From: Dimargaris cristalligena
Lineage: Eukaryota; Kickxellomycota; Dimargaritomycetes; Dimargaritales; Dimargaritaceae
NCBI GenBank assembly: GCA_027576995.1
Contig: JANBQC010000225.1
Coordinates: 1-41,247 of the forward strand
DNA: 41,247 nt
Direction of reading: 5' to 3'
Shown: positions 1-12,260 of the stretch, in pieces
Layout: the number at the start of each line of letters is the position of its first letter
Position numbering within the stretch: the stretch's first letter is position 1
Program-made: the position numbers and the translations under genes
Notes under the pieces: model-generated
Seen by the model: the letters and a program-made list of their open reading frames with translations, nothing else
Database searches by the model: none
Told to the model about the DNA's origin: nothing

Positions 1-2289
1 AAAGTATGACTACTTTTTGGATTAGCAATGTGTACTGGGGCTTACGCGGCCTCTGGCCAGCTGCCCACGGCAGCACACTTAGCATGAATATTGTAACTGT
101 AAAGGCTGAGTAGGGCCAGGTAACTATAACAGAAATAATGAGAGTACTGAATAGGGCAGGTTGTAAGTAAATAATGAGATCAAATTATTAAAAGTAATAA
201 TTATTAGTTTAGAAGGCAAAGAACCATAGTTGGCCACCTAAGGCAGTGTATTATTATTCCTTTGAGATGAGGTGTTGTTCTTGTGCCATTACAGTAAGGA
301 CGTCCTCCTCCAGAGGGGGGTTAGGTGGGTTACACCATTGTCCCACAGGTCTCCATCACCTGGATAAGGGGTCCTATGTGAAGGATTAACCTCCCTTCTC
401 TGAGTAGTGGTGGTATCCCTTATACAGTAGGGAACAGGGGCAATTTAATGAGTTCTTGGTCCTAGATTAGTCAACCACATTAAAAACCATGCATGAAGCA
501 GTCACTTCCATCCCAGTTCCTCTTGCCTACTTCCAATGTTTTGACTCCCATATTATTATTGGAGGGACTGGGATATACCTCTACAGACATATAAGGTCAA
601 GGAATTGGGTGCCGCTAAATGTAGAAAAATTCCCGGGAGGCAGTATATAGATAATGCTTTATTAACGACGAGTAATTAATATTCCCTAAAAAATGAGTGT
701 GGTAAGTGACCGGGCAATAGCCATTACCATGAGCATTTTGTCCCGGTGGATTAGTAGAATTGGTTGGCTATAGCATGGAATGGGGCACTTTGAGTGAAGT
801 GGTCCGAAAATTCAAGAGGTTATGGGAGAGTCGTCGAGCTGGTTTATCCCTTTGATAGCGCAACAATTAGCAACATCATAGTATGGGCTACCGAGAGTTG
901 TAAAGGCTGATAGCGGCAGGGCCGCTCCATGAATAGCAATGGGTCATAATATGATTGCGGCGATGGTTTGGGGAGTATTAATTTAACTGTCCTAAGGAGT
1001 ACATACCCGATTGGACATACATTGGTATTAGCATTACGGTCGGGTTTGGGCCGCGGGACTCTGGATGATTACCGGTAGGTATAGTGAGATGTTGCTTCAG
1101 CGCTGCATACCCACGAACTCTATGGCAAATGGACAGCTTAGTTGGTGAAATTCTGCAGTCTAAAATTAACATGATACATCCTGTCTGGCCTAAGGTCCCA
1201 TTTAATTCTGTGAGCCAGGACAGTTGCTGTGGAATATGACGTCTCGGAATTAAAAAAAATAAACTTATGGGAAAACCCAGGGGAATTGTAATCGCACTCT
1301 TCTTACCCAGGCTTTGACGTCAGACCATATGCTTCGCGTAATTTCCGACTACACCAGTGAGTCTCGGTATTAGGTTTCCACGTCCCGGGGTATTTTTACC
1401 CAAGCAACGAGAGATATGGTATACATCCGAGTCCACAGATATGCTCATTCAGCGGACGTACAGTCAATGGGAACTTATGTAGGCGCTCTCCCCGCACGAC
1501 GCCAATTTAGTGGGAATTAGTGCTATTGTTTGGAACTGATGATGCATGCCTGAGGAATGGTAGGCAGGTATTGTAAGTACCATCCGTCGGAATAAGATCT
1601 CCTTACATGATACCCAACAGGCTGTCCAAGTGATGGTGAATTAGGCGGTACCTTTTTTATCAATATTCTAGAATGTGTCGCTTGGGTTTGCATTTCGCCC
1701 CATAGGAACTGTGGGTCAGGGTGTCTCTTGCCGAACTAGGAAACGAGAGGAATCACGGACGAATTATGTTTCCCTGTATGTACTGTGATGTTATTCTACC
1801 GTTAACTTATATAGGACTACGCGTTGACTGGCATCCATGCTGGGAATATGCTGCACAGTGGACGGAAAGGGGAGGTCAACATCACACTCTCAAGATTTAG
1901 AACATAAGCCCATGTGATGGAAATCAGGGAAATGAGAAAGTTGAAAATACTGGCATAGTAAAAATATTGCCGGATACACGCTGACCCTAAGCGTTCCATT
2001 CTTCTCTGTGGCTAAAATAATGGTAATCTCCTTTGGTTTGCCAACGTGTCAGACAAGACAAACACATGGGAATTAATCGGCCCATCTAATTATCAAATCT
2101 CATTTAGTTGAGTTCTCACAACCCCACGATTAATCGATTTACTCTAACATAGGTCTCATTGTATATTATCATGTGAAGGAATCCAGATTTCAGTCGGAAA
2201 TACACTGGTAGTTACGGATGTCCGGGCTGGTTCTTTATAGTAATTCAGCCTTTCGGCCGGGTAAGTGGCTAATTACTACAACAGGTGCA

Positions 2290-2318
2290 CATGGTCACCA
2301 AGACTCGTCGTGACCATG
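2290..2318. repeat. Perfect 9-bp inverted repeat, 11-nt spacer
   Basis: CATGGTCAC at 2290-2298 is followed after 11 nt by its exact reverse complement GTGACCATG at 2310-2318. It could form a hairpin in RNA or be a dimeric protein-binding site. It lies in the gene-poor stretch and no gene beside it explains it. Confidence 0.6.
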
Positions 2319-2746
2319 GGTCCTGGGAAAACCGGTATACCCGTTCTGCTGTTTCCCTAGCTCAGGCGGAATGGCCGTGATACTCATAGTTCTGCCCTAT
2401 TCGTTATTGCATATGCCAACCCCGTGGCCAACTTTTACGGTGGGATGGATGATACTACATAATAAATCGCTGAGTGGAGTGTAGCACTTGTTTGGGACGG
2501 TTAACTACATTGATCTTTTTGAGTACAAATGTAAACCAACCCTTGTGACGTATTTAGCTTAATCCCCCGACCTTATTGGCCTTTTCCCAAGGGGAAAGAG
2601 TGAAGGGGGGAGGAAGGAGGTGCAGTGATAGCCTTATCACTTTATATGTTTTATTTTTCATTAAGGTTGGTTAATGAAATGGACTAGCTTAATTAAGCCA
2701 AATTTAGTAATTTTCGGCTAGCGTAACCGACGACTAGGCACTTTAG

Positions 2747-2781
2747 GCCACTGGATTCAGGGGCCACCGGTGACCAGTGGC
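2747..2781. repeat. Perfect 8-bp inverted repeat with inner palindrome
   Basis: GCCACTGG at 2747-2754 is exactly complementary to CCAGTGGC at 2774-2781. The 19-nt spacer holds the palindrome CACCGGTG. The function is unknown; it is GC-rich compared with its surroundings. Confidence 0.55.
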
Positions 2782-4110
2782 GGGGAAAGGTGATGGATGG
2801 GATTCGGGGTAGCTAGATGGATGGTAGGCCAAGCTTAGATATGCTAAAAAGCGCTATTGTCAGGATAAAAATTGAGAATATTCCATTAATAATCTAGCGC
2901 AGTCGGAGGCCGTGAGGATAGTAGATACGTAGATACAAGCCACCAAACCCAGTTGCCTAGTTCGAAACTGGAGCACTACCGACAACTTGATCGTAGAAAG
3001 CCTGTATGGTAGGCCTTAGAAATTGCCTAATTGGTTTCTTCATCGACGTCCCCCTTCTTCTTGTCCCCCCATTCAGTTACATTTAACCTCCCCCCCTCTA
3101 AACACACACATCATAATCGTCGGTGTTACAATACCCTCTTGTCACATGAACTTCAAGGGCACATGAGGCGGTCATTTGGGGGAGGTTTGAAGTGGGCCAG
3201 TCAAGTGTCATCGAGATCGGCGAGATACTCTGTGACGCATACGAGAGGTCAAACTGTGCAGACAGGCACACATTCCCTTGGAAACTCAGGTGGGCTCTAC
3301 GTAGGCATATCACTAACACTAGTCAACTGCTCACCACCCAGGAAAGATAAACAGAAAGAAGGCTGGAAGTACCCAAAAATAGGAGGTGGGGACCTTGGTT
3401 TTGGGTAGCTATATTCGGCAAGGTACAACCTGCCAGTCATTCTGGTATGACTAGCACTCTGAAGAGGGTCGCTGGCGGTACTCATTTAGGACCCCGTTGG
3501 TAATCTTGAAGCGAGGTGTCTCTTCCCAGTGCAAAGCCAAACCCCCCTCCTCCGCAATTACCCCTATTAATGCCGGTAAAGAAATCAGCCAATTTGTGCA
3601 TATGTGCAAAGATCACAGGGGACTCATTCAGTCTGCGTAGTCGCCATGAACCAAATCGATATTTCCGCATGACTTGTTTAATACTAGTCCGACCGTTCAC
3701 TGATGTCCAATGTAGGCAAGAATGGCCACTGCCGCTCGGGTCGACCTTTGAAGGGCCAGATTAGGGCTTATTGGGCTACACCCCGTGCCCCCGACTCTTC
3801 ATCCCCATTTACCGTTCTTAACTTTGTCCCTGCACACGCTACCATTGTCATTTTTCGATGGCTATTGAACATGTGGGTACGATGAATCATCGATGAGCCA
3901 TTGTTGCGGCTCTTCAAAATGGAACACGATGGGAAGGAGGCATAGGGTCAGATGGTTCGCTAAACAAAATCAACCCCTCTGCAGTCAAGAAAAGAAGAAG
4001 CAAATGTAAAAAATAACCATTAATTGATTTGTCATTCATCTTCGCACGGCAATGCCGAACTCTCCATGGCCCGGTGGAGTTCTTCCGTCAATTCAAACGT
4101 GCATGAATAA

Positions 4111-4130
4111 ATATATATATATATATATAT
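4111..4130. repeat. (AT)10 microsatellite
   Basis: Ten uninterrupted AT units are seen directly. Similar AT runs occur at 7084-7097 and inside intron 3 of the SPOUT methyltransferase gene (about 13825-13847). Confidence 0.9.
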
Positions 4131-5828
4131 CGATTGGAAAGTCCATATCCATATATACGCGGCCATGTACCCATATATCAGGCTAGACGGGGAACTAAGA
4201 AGCCGCGCTTGAGTCGTCTGACCGTTGGACAGGGGGGTCGAAATGCGGGGTAGAAGAACGCTAACTCGGAAAAGAAAGAAAACAGATCAAACAATGCAAC
4301 GAAGACCCTCCTGAATATACTTTTAGCTGGTGTTTCATTATTTTAAGGTCTGGTTTTCCCTATATTATTATTATTATTATTATCATTATTATGTTCACTT
4401 AGGGAAAACCACTGGGAAGTTTAATCATTACCGAAAATTAAAAATGGACGGGATAGCAGAAATGATATAAAAATATTAGTCCCAGGTGATGAATTTTGTA
4501 TTTTTCCACCTTTATTTAGGGCGGATATCTATTTACAGGCATCTCCGGAAAACCAATCAATGGGGGCATATGATTCCAGAGACCCGATAAACCATATCTA
4601 CACGCCAAATCATGGTCCTGGTATCATGGCAATGAGAAAAAAACGGCCATGAAGAATAATCTTGTTAATTGGATTGTGTCAGGTGAAATTCGCACCTTGA
4701 TTCGTACTCCCCACGATAAAGCGCGACTGGCAAGTATTGGACTACCGGCGAAGGTCGGCCAGTTGTTTAGACGATGCCAGCCGTTGTTTACTGATCATTC
4801 GGGTTGCTGTGGTCCAAACTTAGGCCACCTGTTCTGTTTACCAGATGCCACCCCCTCCCTCTCCCTCGCAACGCGAGGTGGATATCCCTGGTTGAGCTTA
4901 CAACAAGGGTTGCCTAAAAGAAAATGGCCTTGTGGTTTGAATACCCCCGCCTGTATAGGAACCGGGCCAGTTACTCGATGGGGCAACGTCCCCTTAGTCT
5001 ACCACCCTTTGCCACCGGAGCCGGGTCAACGGGAAGGCGACACCATGGCAGGGTCTTGCTCTTAATTCCCCATCCCATCTGCCTGGGTATAATGGCCATT
5101 ATTTCCCACTGCCTTTCCACCCTCCTAGAATCTCCTCACTCGCACACTTACTCCTTTGCCCCAGTTCATGCGGTCGGTCGGCTATTTGTTCCCCATTTGT
5201 AATTGGAAGAATCCCAAATGGCAAGTGTGGGCCCAACTAACCCGGCTGTGTATAGATTGGGTGGGTAATAGGAAGATATGGCATGGAGGGGGGTGAGAGA
5301 AATAAATAGTGAGAAGCCCGGGCCACCGATTAGAAGCGATTCAAACCTATGCCAATCCTAAGTTTAAAGGAGGAGGAGGGCTTGGGAACCCGGCCCCACA
5401 AATCCATGGATGGTTGTTGATTGGAAAAATAATTAATCGACAAGCCCCCTTCTGCGCTAATTGATGATGGAGGAGGGGTGGGGGAGGGAGGGCGCGAACA
5501 TTTGTATTGATATCACATTAGCATGGCTGGAACTGCCGCACATTGTCTGAAGAAATACGGTGAGGGGTTTGGGAAAGACGGTGGTGGTGGTATGGCCACG
5601 AAGCCCCCATACCGGCACTACTACGAATGAATTAGACAGTGGCCTCCGTGGACTATGTTAGTCTTCACGTTGGGCAATGCGAAGCTGCCAAAGTGCCAAT
5701 CAACCCCGCGCGCCCTTCAGGGGGTCATGCGTGGACCAAAGGTGAAAGGAAGGCGGGGTAATAGAGGCGGGTCGCCCAGCCATTATTATCCACCAACTAC
5801 TGCGTCCCTGACCACAAGACCCTGTGGG

Positions 5829-5850
5829 GAGAGAGAGAGAGAGAGAGAGA
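5829..5850. repeat. (GA)n microsatellite
   Basis: An uninterrupted GA run of about 22 nt. It is one of three such runs in the window; the others are at 6828-6849 and 18411-18448. Confidence 0.85.
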
Positions 5851-6827
5851 AAGATGTGGTGTTTCTTAGGAAAAGACATCCAATAGAACCCCTCTTAATC
5901 AGGCCAGGTCCGTTTCCCTTCTAAAAAAACACCACTCTGGTAATGAATGACCTCAAGCCAACCAGAACTATAGAATTATGGGTGTGGATCCTTAATGAAG
6001 GGGCGAATACGTCACAACAGGGTTTAGCCGCTCCCTACAAAATACTTATAATGTAGAATTAAGGGGCTGTACCTTTGGACGATCCCAGTCATAGCCCCCT
6101 AGTTATGCAAAAATAGATATAAATTTGCAACTACTACATAGCAGGGCAATGATCAACCAGGCGGGCGGGCTTTGGAGTAATTAGACGTTAAGCGTAGGGG
6201 CACCCGCTGTGGAAGCCGGAGAGGGGGTCATTTTTCACTTTTCTAGCACGGTCCCCACACCGATGGATAAACCGCCCTAACCACTCGCTGGCAACCCAGT
6301 GGACCCTGATAATTCTAAACATCCGATATTGCGTTGATTACCAGCTCCCGGGGACCTGTGAAAGGGGAACTTTAATGCGGAACACCTGACCTATTCATTC
6401 CATCCATTTCCACGTCTTCCACTATTGTCGGGAGACGTATAGCCCCCCTCTCTCGCCGCCCTGACGCACTCTATCTGTCCCCAAGGCACACCCTCCCCAC
6501 TTAGCCACACCCCCGAATTAGGCCAGTCTAGGGAGGGGGGGACGTTCATGGTTGCTCCCATCTTCCCATTATGGGAAGGGCGAGCAACTTAGGAACATGG
6601 ACAACGAGAAGTGGAAAGTGGAACGGAAGGGCCCGTTTTTCCTTATTGTGGGGATGGGGCAAGAAGCCCAGTTGGTAGAGGGACATGTGTCCAGTGTGGA
6701 TGGCGGGGATAGTTGTGGTCCAAAATATCACCCGCCAGATAGCCGAGAGCCCCTATTGGCTGGTTTGGTGTAGGGGAGTTGCTTCCTTCTATAACGGTCA
6801 GTGGATGGGGATGAGGATATGAAATAG

Positions 6828-6849
6828 GAGAGAGAGAGAGAGAGAGAGA
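6828..6849. repeat. (GA)n microsatellite upstream of a promoter
   Basis: A GA run of about 22 nt, roughly 70 nt before the TATA box at 6921. Its position suggests it belongs to the promoter of the gene starting at 7238, but this is inference. Confidence 0.8.
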
Positions 6850-6920
6850 AAGTTGTCACCCCCCAATCCCCGCTTTGCGTTGGGGCCCACGCTAGGTTTC
6901 CAGGGGAGCCTTGGTCCGAG

Positions 6921-6928
6921 TATAAAAG
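6921..6928 (+). promoter_or_regulatory. TATA box of the 7238 gene
   Basis: TATAAAAG on the plus strand, followed by a long pyrimidine-rich, ATG-poor leader with CT runs that leads to the ATG at 7238. If transcription starts about 30 nt downstream, the 5' UTR is close to 290 nt unless it is spliced. Confidence 0.6.
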
Positions 6929-7237
6929 TCCGACTCGATCATCTCCCCCTTAAACCTCATCAGCCCTTCTAGTCTTCTGCCCACTTGGCCTTTCCTATTA
7001 CTTTCCACCATTCACTTGCCTTCCCCACTCAATTTTCTTATAGCATCCTTTAATAACACACTCTTTCCCTCTCCCTCTCTCTCTATATATATATATTAAT
7101 ATAACCCAATTGATCATACTGCTTTTCCCCGAACTAGCTATACCATACTAATACCAGTCACTCTGCCTTTCACCCACCCGTACCTACCCGGTCATTCGCT
7201 TACAGTATATTGACCACTGTCCAATCAGCCCTATACT

Positions 7238-7774
7238 ATGGACCGCGATTATAACCGGTACTACTACGGCGATAACAACCAAAATCCGTACTACTCCAAT
7301 GAAGTGAGTCGCTGGAACGGGGGCTACCGGCCTCCCAGCAACCCGCCCCAGGGCTTCTCCGACACGGCCCCGGAAATATTCCCCATGGAAATGGACAATA
7401 ACCCAAACACCTATCCCTACACCTCCGGTCACCAACAACCGCCACCCCCGAAACGCAAATCCTACGCCCTCCGCACCAATCTCTTCGACATTTCGGGCGT
7501 CACGAGCCTGCCCCTGCCGAACTTGGCCCAAATGAATCTGGACCGCCAAAATGCCGAAGCTCTAGCGAAAGCCAAACGGGAACGGGAGTTGGAACTGGAG
7601 CGGGAGCGGGAACAGGAGCAGGAACACGAACAGGACCACGAAGAGGAGCAAAATTCGTCGGATGACGAGACCGAAACCCAACAGCCCTCCTCATCGACGG
7701 AAAACAATGCGGAGGATAATAACGAATGGAATACCTACTGGCGGGATAATGCACCGGTTCGTCAGGTCTGGTAG
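7238..7774 (+). CDS. Hypothetical low-complexity protein, 178 aa
   Basis: Single-exon frame whose function I do not recognise. It begins at the first ATG after a pyrimidine-rich leader. The N-terminal third is rich in Asn, Tyr, Pro and Gly. A short less-biased block follows (KRKSYALRTNLFDISG, about residues 92-107). Residues about 110-143 form a highly charged Glu/Arg/Gln run that is probably a long helix or coiled coil. The C-terminal part is acidic and Ser/Asn-rich, ending in an aromatic-containing tail. There is no signal peptide or membrane segment. The TATA box at 6921, the C-ending codon preference shared with the sure genes of the window, and the absence of a competing frame support real coding. 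It is probably a disordered nuclear or cytosolic protein; that is inference only. Confidence 0.65.
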   Translation: MDRDYNRYYYGDNNQNPYYSNEVSRWNGGYRPPSNPPQGFSDTAPEIFPMEMDNNPNTYPYTSGHQQPPPPKRKSYALRTNLFDISGVTSLPLPNLAQMNLDRQNAEALAKAKRERELELEREREQEQEHEQDHEEEQNSSDDETETQQPSSSTENNAEDNNEWNTYWRDNAPVRQVW

Positions 7775-10700
7775 TCCCCTCCCTTTTATGTACCTTTAGT
7801 ATAACCTGACCACGTCGTTTTCACCTGTACACATCTATAGAGCGACTGGTCACGTTTCCCTGGCCGATCCTTCTCCTCATCACTTGTTCCCCCTTATACC
7901 TGCCCTTCGCTCGTGTACGTTTCGGTCATATAGTGCGTTTCTGACTGACCACCTGCTTTTGGATTGACAGTCCGATGCACCATAACCACATTTCCCTGCC
8001 TTCATGTTTCTCACTGGTCTTGGTGGTTTGCGGCATTCTATTCAAATCCCTGTTTGGAAGCTGAGCGATGGTATCGATTATTGCTATTCAGCTTCGATTC
8101 CCACTTCTCACTATTTGTATTATCCCTCCTCCCCATGCTGTCTTGAATATTTTTTCTCCTCTCACCCACACGTTCCCCTCTAATCCTAATGCTTCCCTTT
8201 CCCCCTCCATCATAACCATGATTGAACGGGGCCCGCTGTCAGAGGTCGCGTTATCCTGCGGAAAACTATGCTATACTCAAAATTCGGTTGGGCTTTCCCA
8301 ATATATTTGGGGGTCTTTCCTCTTAACAATTTACATGTTGTTTGTACTTCTATTATACCCCCTGTTTTATATAAAAATAATCCTTTTTGCACATATGTCC
8401 GGAGCCTCGCTCTCTCCGATATCAGTACCACTCCTTTCTTCACCTGCTATTTCATTCGCTCTGGTTTCCAACAAATAAATGCTAGTATATGTACATTCCA
8501 GGGTGTTTGACTGTGACGTGAGAGATATTGAGGAAACTACTGTCTGGTAGCAGTTGGTTTTCTCGATTCGGCTATATACATACATATGAAACAAACGGGC
8601 CTTGTTTATGGTGTAGGTTAACCCCCTGGCTAGCTAGCTCAGGCCATACTTACGCAGCCTCGTCTATTGGTGGCGCTACTGATACCCACTCGATTGGGGG
8701 GTACCTCTCTATTTTCCGCCTGTTTGAATGTATCGGTCACCACATCCGTTTTTGCTTTCTGAACGACTAATATGGAGCCAGGAGGGTAATTTATATTGAT
8801 TTCTGGTAACCATTACCCAGACAGATGGCCCGGAATTGGCCCAAGCGTTTTAGTGTGAGAAGATTTTTTTTATTAGCCAGTTACCCTTCAATGCCCATTT
8901 TCGACTATTAAAAACAACAACAGCAACAACAACAATAAAAAAACAATAAACAGTATACTCAGTCACTATATATCTCCCCTTAACCTATAATTATTACCGA
9001 TAGAATTGAAATCTCCATGAAATACCACACGAGCTTCTTTACCAATAATCTTCTAGGCCGACAGTGTCCCCAACATCTTCCTTTGGATCCCCGGCCCATC
9101 GTGCGAATTATACTTTAGCCTCTTCATTGCTATACACCTCGACGCCCCTATATACCAGGGGGGTGGAGTAGTTGCTTTTTTTAATAATTTGGTAACTGAT
9201 ATATCTAGAAACGATGGACAATCCCAGTCCGATGGAAAGTGTATGGATGAGAACATAGTCAGAATACCAAACATACCAGTGTATAAAGCCAGGGAAAGAA
9301 ATTAGTCCACCGTCTTCCGAATAGGGGGGAGGGACCTTGCAACGCTGAAACATATGCCCAATATAACCTGAAAAGTACGCGAGGAGCGGCCCATTTAGTC
9401 TCTTCTCTCCCATACCACTGAGAGGACCGGGGGAATCGGAATGCACCTATATTTGTTAAAGGTTACCAAAGTTATCCGAGCCGAGAGTAGTATAGTGTGG
9501 CGTGGTGTAGTTCCGTACCCATCTACGCGACGCTCCTACATGTCTTGAAACATCCCGTAGGAATAAGTTTAATATATTCTCTTTTGTCGCTGTGGACTGA
9601 GTATATGATTATGGAAAATCGGAGGACGATAGATGCCCACCCAACTCTAAATGTTCTTATCTTCAGCATTGGACGCGGTGGATACCGTTTCCCAGGTCCC
9701 CCCTCCCTTAATATCCCCCTCTTTTACTGTGGCTCTGGCTCTTACTCTTGCCATTGACTGCTGGCCCTACCTGGTACACACAAGATAGGCTGATGATTGG
9801 CGTCATGTTCCCAATATGTAAACCCCCGTAACCCATTTTCGACCGAGCCATTCCGCCCCCCCCCACTCTTTCCTTCACCATCATGTACAGGATTTACCAT
9901 AAAGTGTATATAATACAGACCACTGGTGGTTTCGAGGAAGAACGGCAGAGGTAAGTGGGGGAAGGGAGATACAGGTCGGATTGAACAGGATCAATATCGG
10001 TTAAATTGAAGTACTATGCTTGAGAAAGACGTGCTAGCGGTCAGCTGAGGAAATGCAGGAAGTAATAGAAACTCCGGATATGTATTTATTAACTAAATTA
10101 ATCACTGGGAATGGCGTATCGATGAGTTGGAGGGGGCAGCCGAGAAATAGAAAAGAAATTGAGTGTCAAGAACCATAGTGAGAAGCTGCGTAGGTCAGTC
10201 AGATAAGGGCCTATTCCACCTGGTGTGTGAAATATACATAGTATATAAAAAAATAAATGTACCAATATTGACATCATGGATGCCAACCAGTTCCTTTCCG
10301 AAAGTAATAATAAATATTGAAATAAACCTAGATAACGTTTGACGTCCACTTGACTGATATTGACTGATATTTTGCATAATATTTGGAACCCTATTCGGGG
10401 GTGCTTAGTGACCGGAAGAGAAAGGGGTATACACGAGCGCATGTCTATTGGACCAATATTTTGCTACCTGGCTTTGCGGATCCGAGGGTGGGATCTAGGC
10501 CGGAAGTGAGGCTTTACCCTGGCGAACAATAGCGGGTCGAAGAGCGGCCATGGTCACTAGAATCGCTTCCTGTAGCAGGGCCAAAGCAACAAGGTAGCCA
10601 AGTGGGAAAATAAGGCACATGTTTTTGCGTGTGGGTGGGCATGCGTGAGTGAGGGAGGGTGGGTGTGAATGGGGGCAATGTGAAGGGATATAAACATAGG

Positions 10701-12260
10701 TTAGTCAATTTAGTTTGCAAACAAATCATTAGCAAACTGGCAATATAAATAAAGTTGTGGGGGGGGGGTAGTATCATGGTGATGTGAGGGTTGCACTTGG
10801 GTGCAGGGCAGGAAAGGGGGGGGCACAGCATGTGAAGCGGAGGATGTCCATGCGCGCCCTAATAACACAAAGTTAACCAGGGACAGGGTAATAACCTAGT
10901 CGAACAGGTTGCCTGTAGTTCTAGACCCCGGTCGGCTGGGAGGCTGAGGGTGGTGCAATAATGATGTTGGTGGTGGGGCTTCCAGTCGGACAGAGAGATT
11001 ACCATCAGAAATCGGATTGCCTTAATCTGCATCTTATCTTTTCAGCTAGTACTACCACTTCTCTCATTCATAGGAACCTACTGAACAACTAAAATTCCTA
11101 GCCTCAAGGAATTGGAGAAAGAAAAAACACCCCAAAGTTGAACCAAAAGGCCTAATAAAGGCCAAATTAGGCCGACATGAAGAAATAGGCTGATCAATCA
11201 CATTGGTCCATGCCTATTCATGCTAGTAGATGAAAACTGTCCAGGATGATACATATTATAAATAAACGTATAAACGGACAGCTGCACACGGGGTTTTCAA
11301 GTATGAAGCTGTGCTATGGGAGAGTATGCCGGGATGGGGAGCCCAAGGGGAAAAGAAAGAACGGGTATAGTATAGTCATAAGACGAAGGGTAATTCCCAG
11401 CGATCAGTTGGCCTGGTTTAACTCCCGGTTAGATAAAGGTGTAATACCAGGTCCGCCAACCCTACACCATTACGAGAACACCATTGTCCAAAGAGGCGCA
11501 AACCAAGCTGGAGGAGGCTTTTCCAAACAATCCAGGATTGGGTTTGCCCGGTTGAGTAATAATCTCTTACGCGCCCAACCATCAAGATAAGTCCGGGGGT
11601 AAAATAAACCAACAAGTGGAAGCATAAGTGAGAAGGGGGGATTGTCGGGCAGCTCGGGGACTATCTCTTAAAGATATAGGGCATTGCGGAAGAGCCTTAT
11701 CAAGTCATTCGACCTACTACCAGAGATGTCCTGGCGAGTAAATTGGGATAAAACTTAACCAGTCCCGACTCTCTCCCCCGTATGCCGTTCAAATAGGGGT
11801 TAAAGAAATCCCATCACCGCCGGGATATACCTTTCCTAATTGATGACTGAGGTGCAATGAGTTTACAAGATCCCGGCATAGAAAAGGCAAAGGAGGTAGA
11901 TACCAATCCAAATCCCACTGGAAGAAATTAAACAGGCGGGTCCAGATGTCGAGTCCTTTGCGCCATCTAGATGGTGGTAATTATAGGGAGATAGGAGGGT
12001 TGTCGAAACTTACTCTCTCTCCCAACAGTTCCAGACTAATTAAGGGAATTGTTGCGTACCCATTTGTAACCATTAGGTCATATTCTGCCCCGTACCCCCC
12101 ACGCCTAATGTCCACCTTCCTCTAGCTTGGGATTTGGATGTAAGATAAAACCGCTACTAAAAGAAACAGGAAGAGATGCCATGAGGCGGAAAAGAGAAGA
12201 TACGACCAATAAAAGGAGATGTAACCATTGGTCACTGGGGCTCTAGACCACATGCATGGC
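7775..12260. other. Long intergenic region, no gene recognised
   Basis: About 4.5 kb separates the 7238 gene from the 3' end of the SPOUT methyltransferase gene. Open frames at 9108-9446, 10098-10442, 10514-10831 and 11246-11590 have no family resemblance, biased composition or plausible partner exons. A CAA-rich run lies at about 8913-8937 and a short tandem repeat of TGACTGATAT at about 10353-10372. A possible first exon ending in GTAAGT near 9952 could not be joined to a downstream exon without a stop. I see no tRNA cloverleaf. Confidence 0.5.
8913..8937. repeat. CAA/CAG-rich trinucleotide run
   Basis: AACAACAACAG followed by CAACAACAACAA, seen directly in an A-rich stretch with no coding frame around it. 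Confidence 0.8.

Larger units (their letters stand above)
1..6900. other. Gene-poor region with no recognised gene
   Basis: No reading frame here resembles a known family or shows the C-ending codon preference and low-complexity style of the real genes further on. The longest open frames (3031-3408 and 4649-5065, plus strand) have unremarkable composition and no partner exons that I could find. The stretch contains an (AT)10 run at 4111-4130, an ATT run at about 4364-4391, a GA run at about 5829-5850 and another at 6828-6849, plus two perfect inverted repeats listed separately. Short-exon genes could be hidden here, since introns in this genome reach about 600 nt. I saw no terminal repeats or transposase-like coding. 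Confidence 0.5.

Noticed and set aside
3031..3408. 125-codon plus-strand open frame
   Set aside because: Composition is patchy, with overlapping frames of similar length on the opposite strand and no recognised domain. It may be chance.
4649..5065. 138-codon plus-strand open frame in the gene-poor region
   Set aside because: No family resemblance, no codon bias like the sure genes, no promoter and no adjoining exon. A frame of this length can arise by chance in a 41-kb window.
8640..8800. Minus-strand frame of about 50 codons reaching a GTAAGT at 8651
   Set aside because: No ATG and no convincing acceptor upstream; length is within chance expectation.
9869..9952. Possible first exon (ATG to a GTAAGT donor)
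   Set aside because: Every plausible downstream acceptor leads to an early stop, so no gene can be built.
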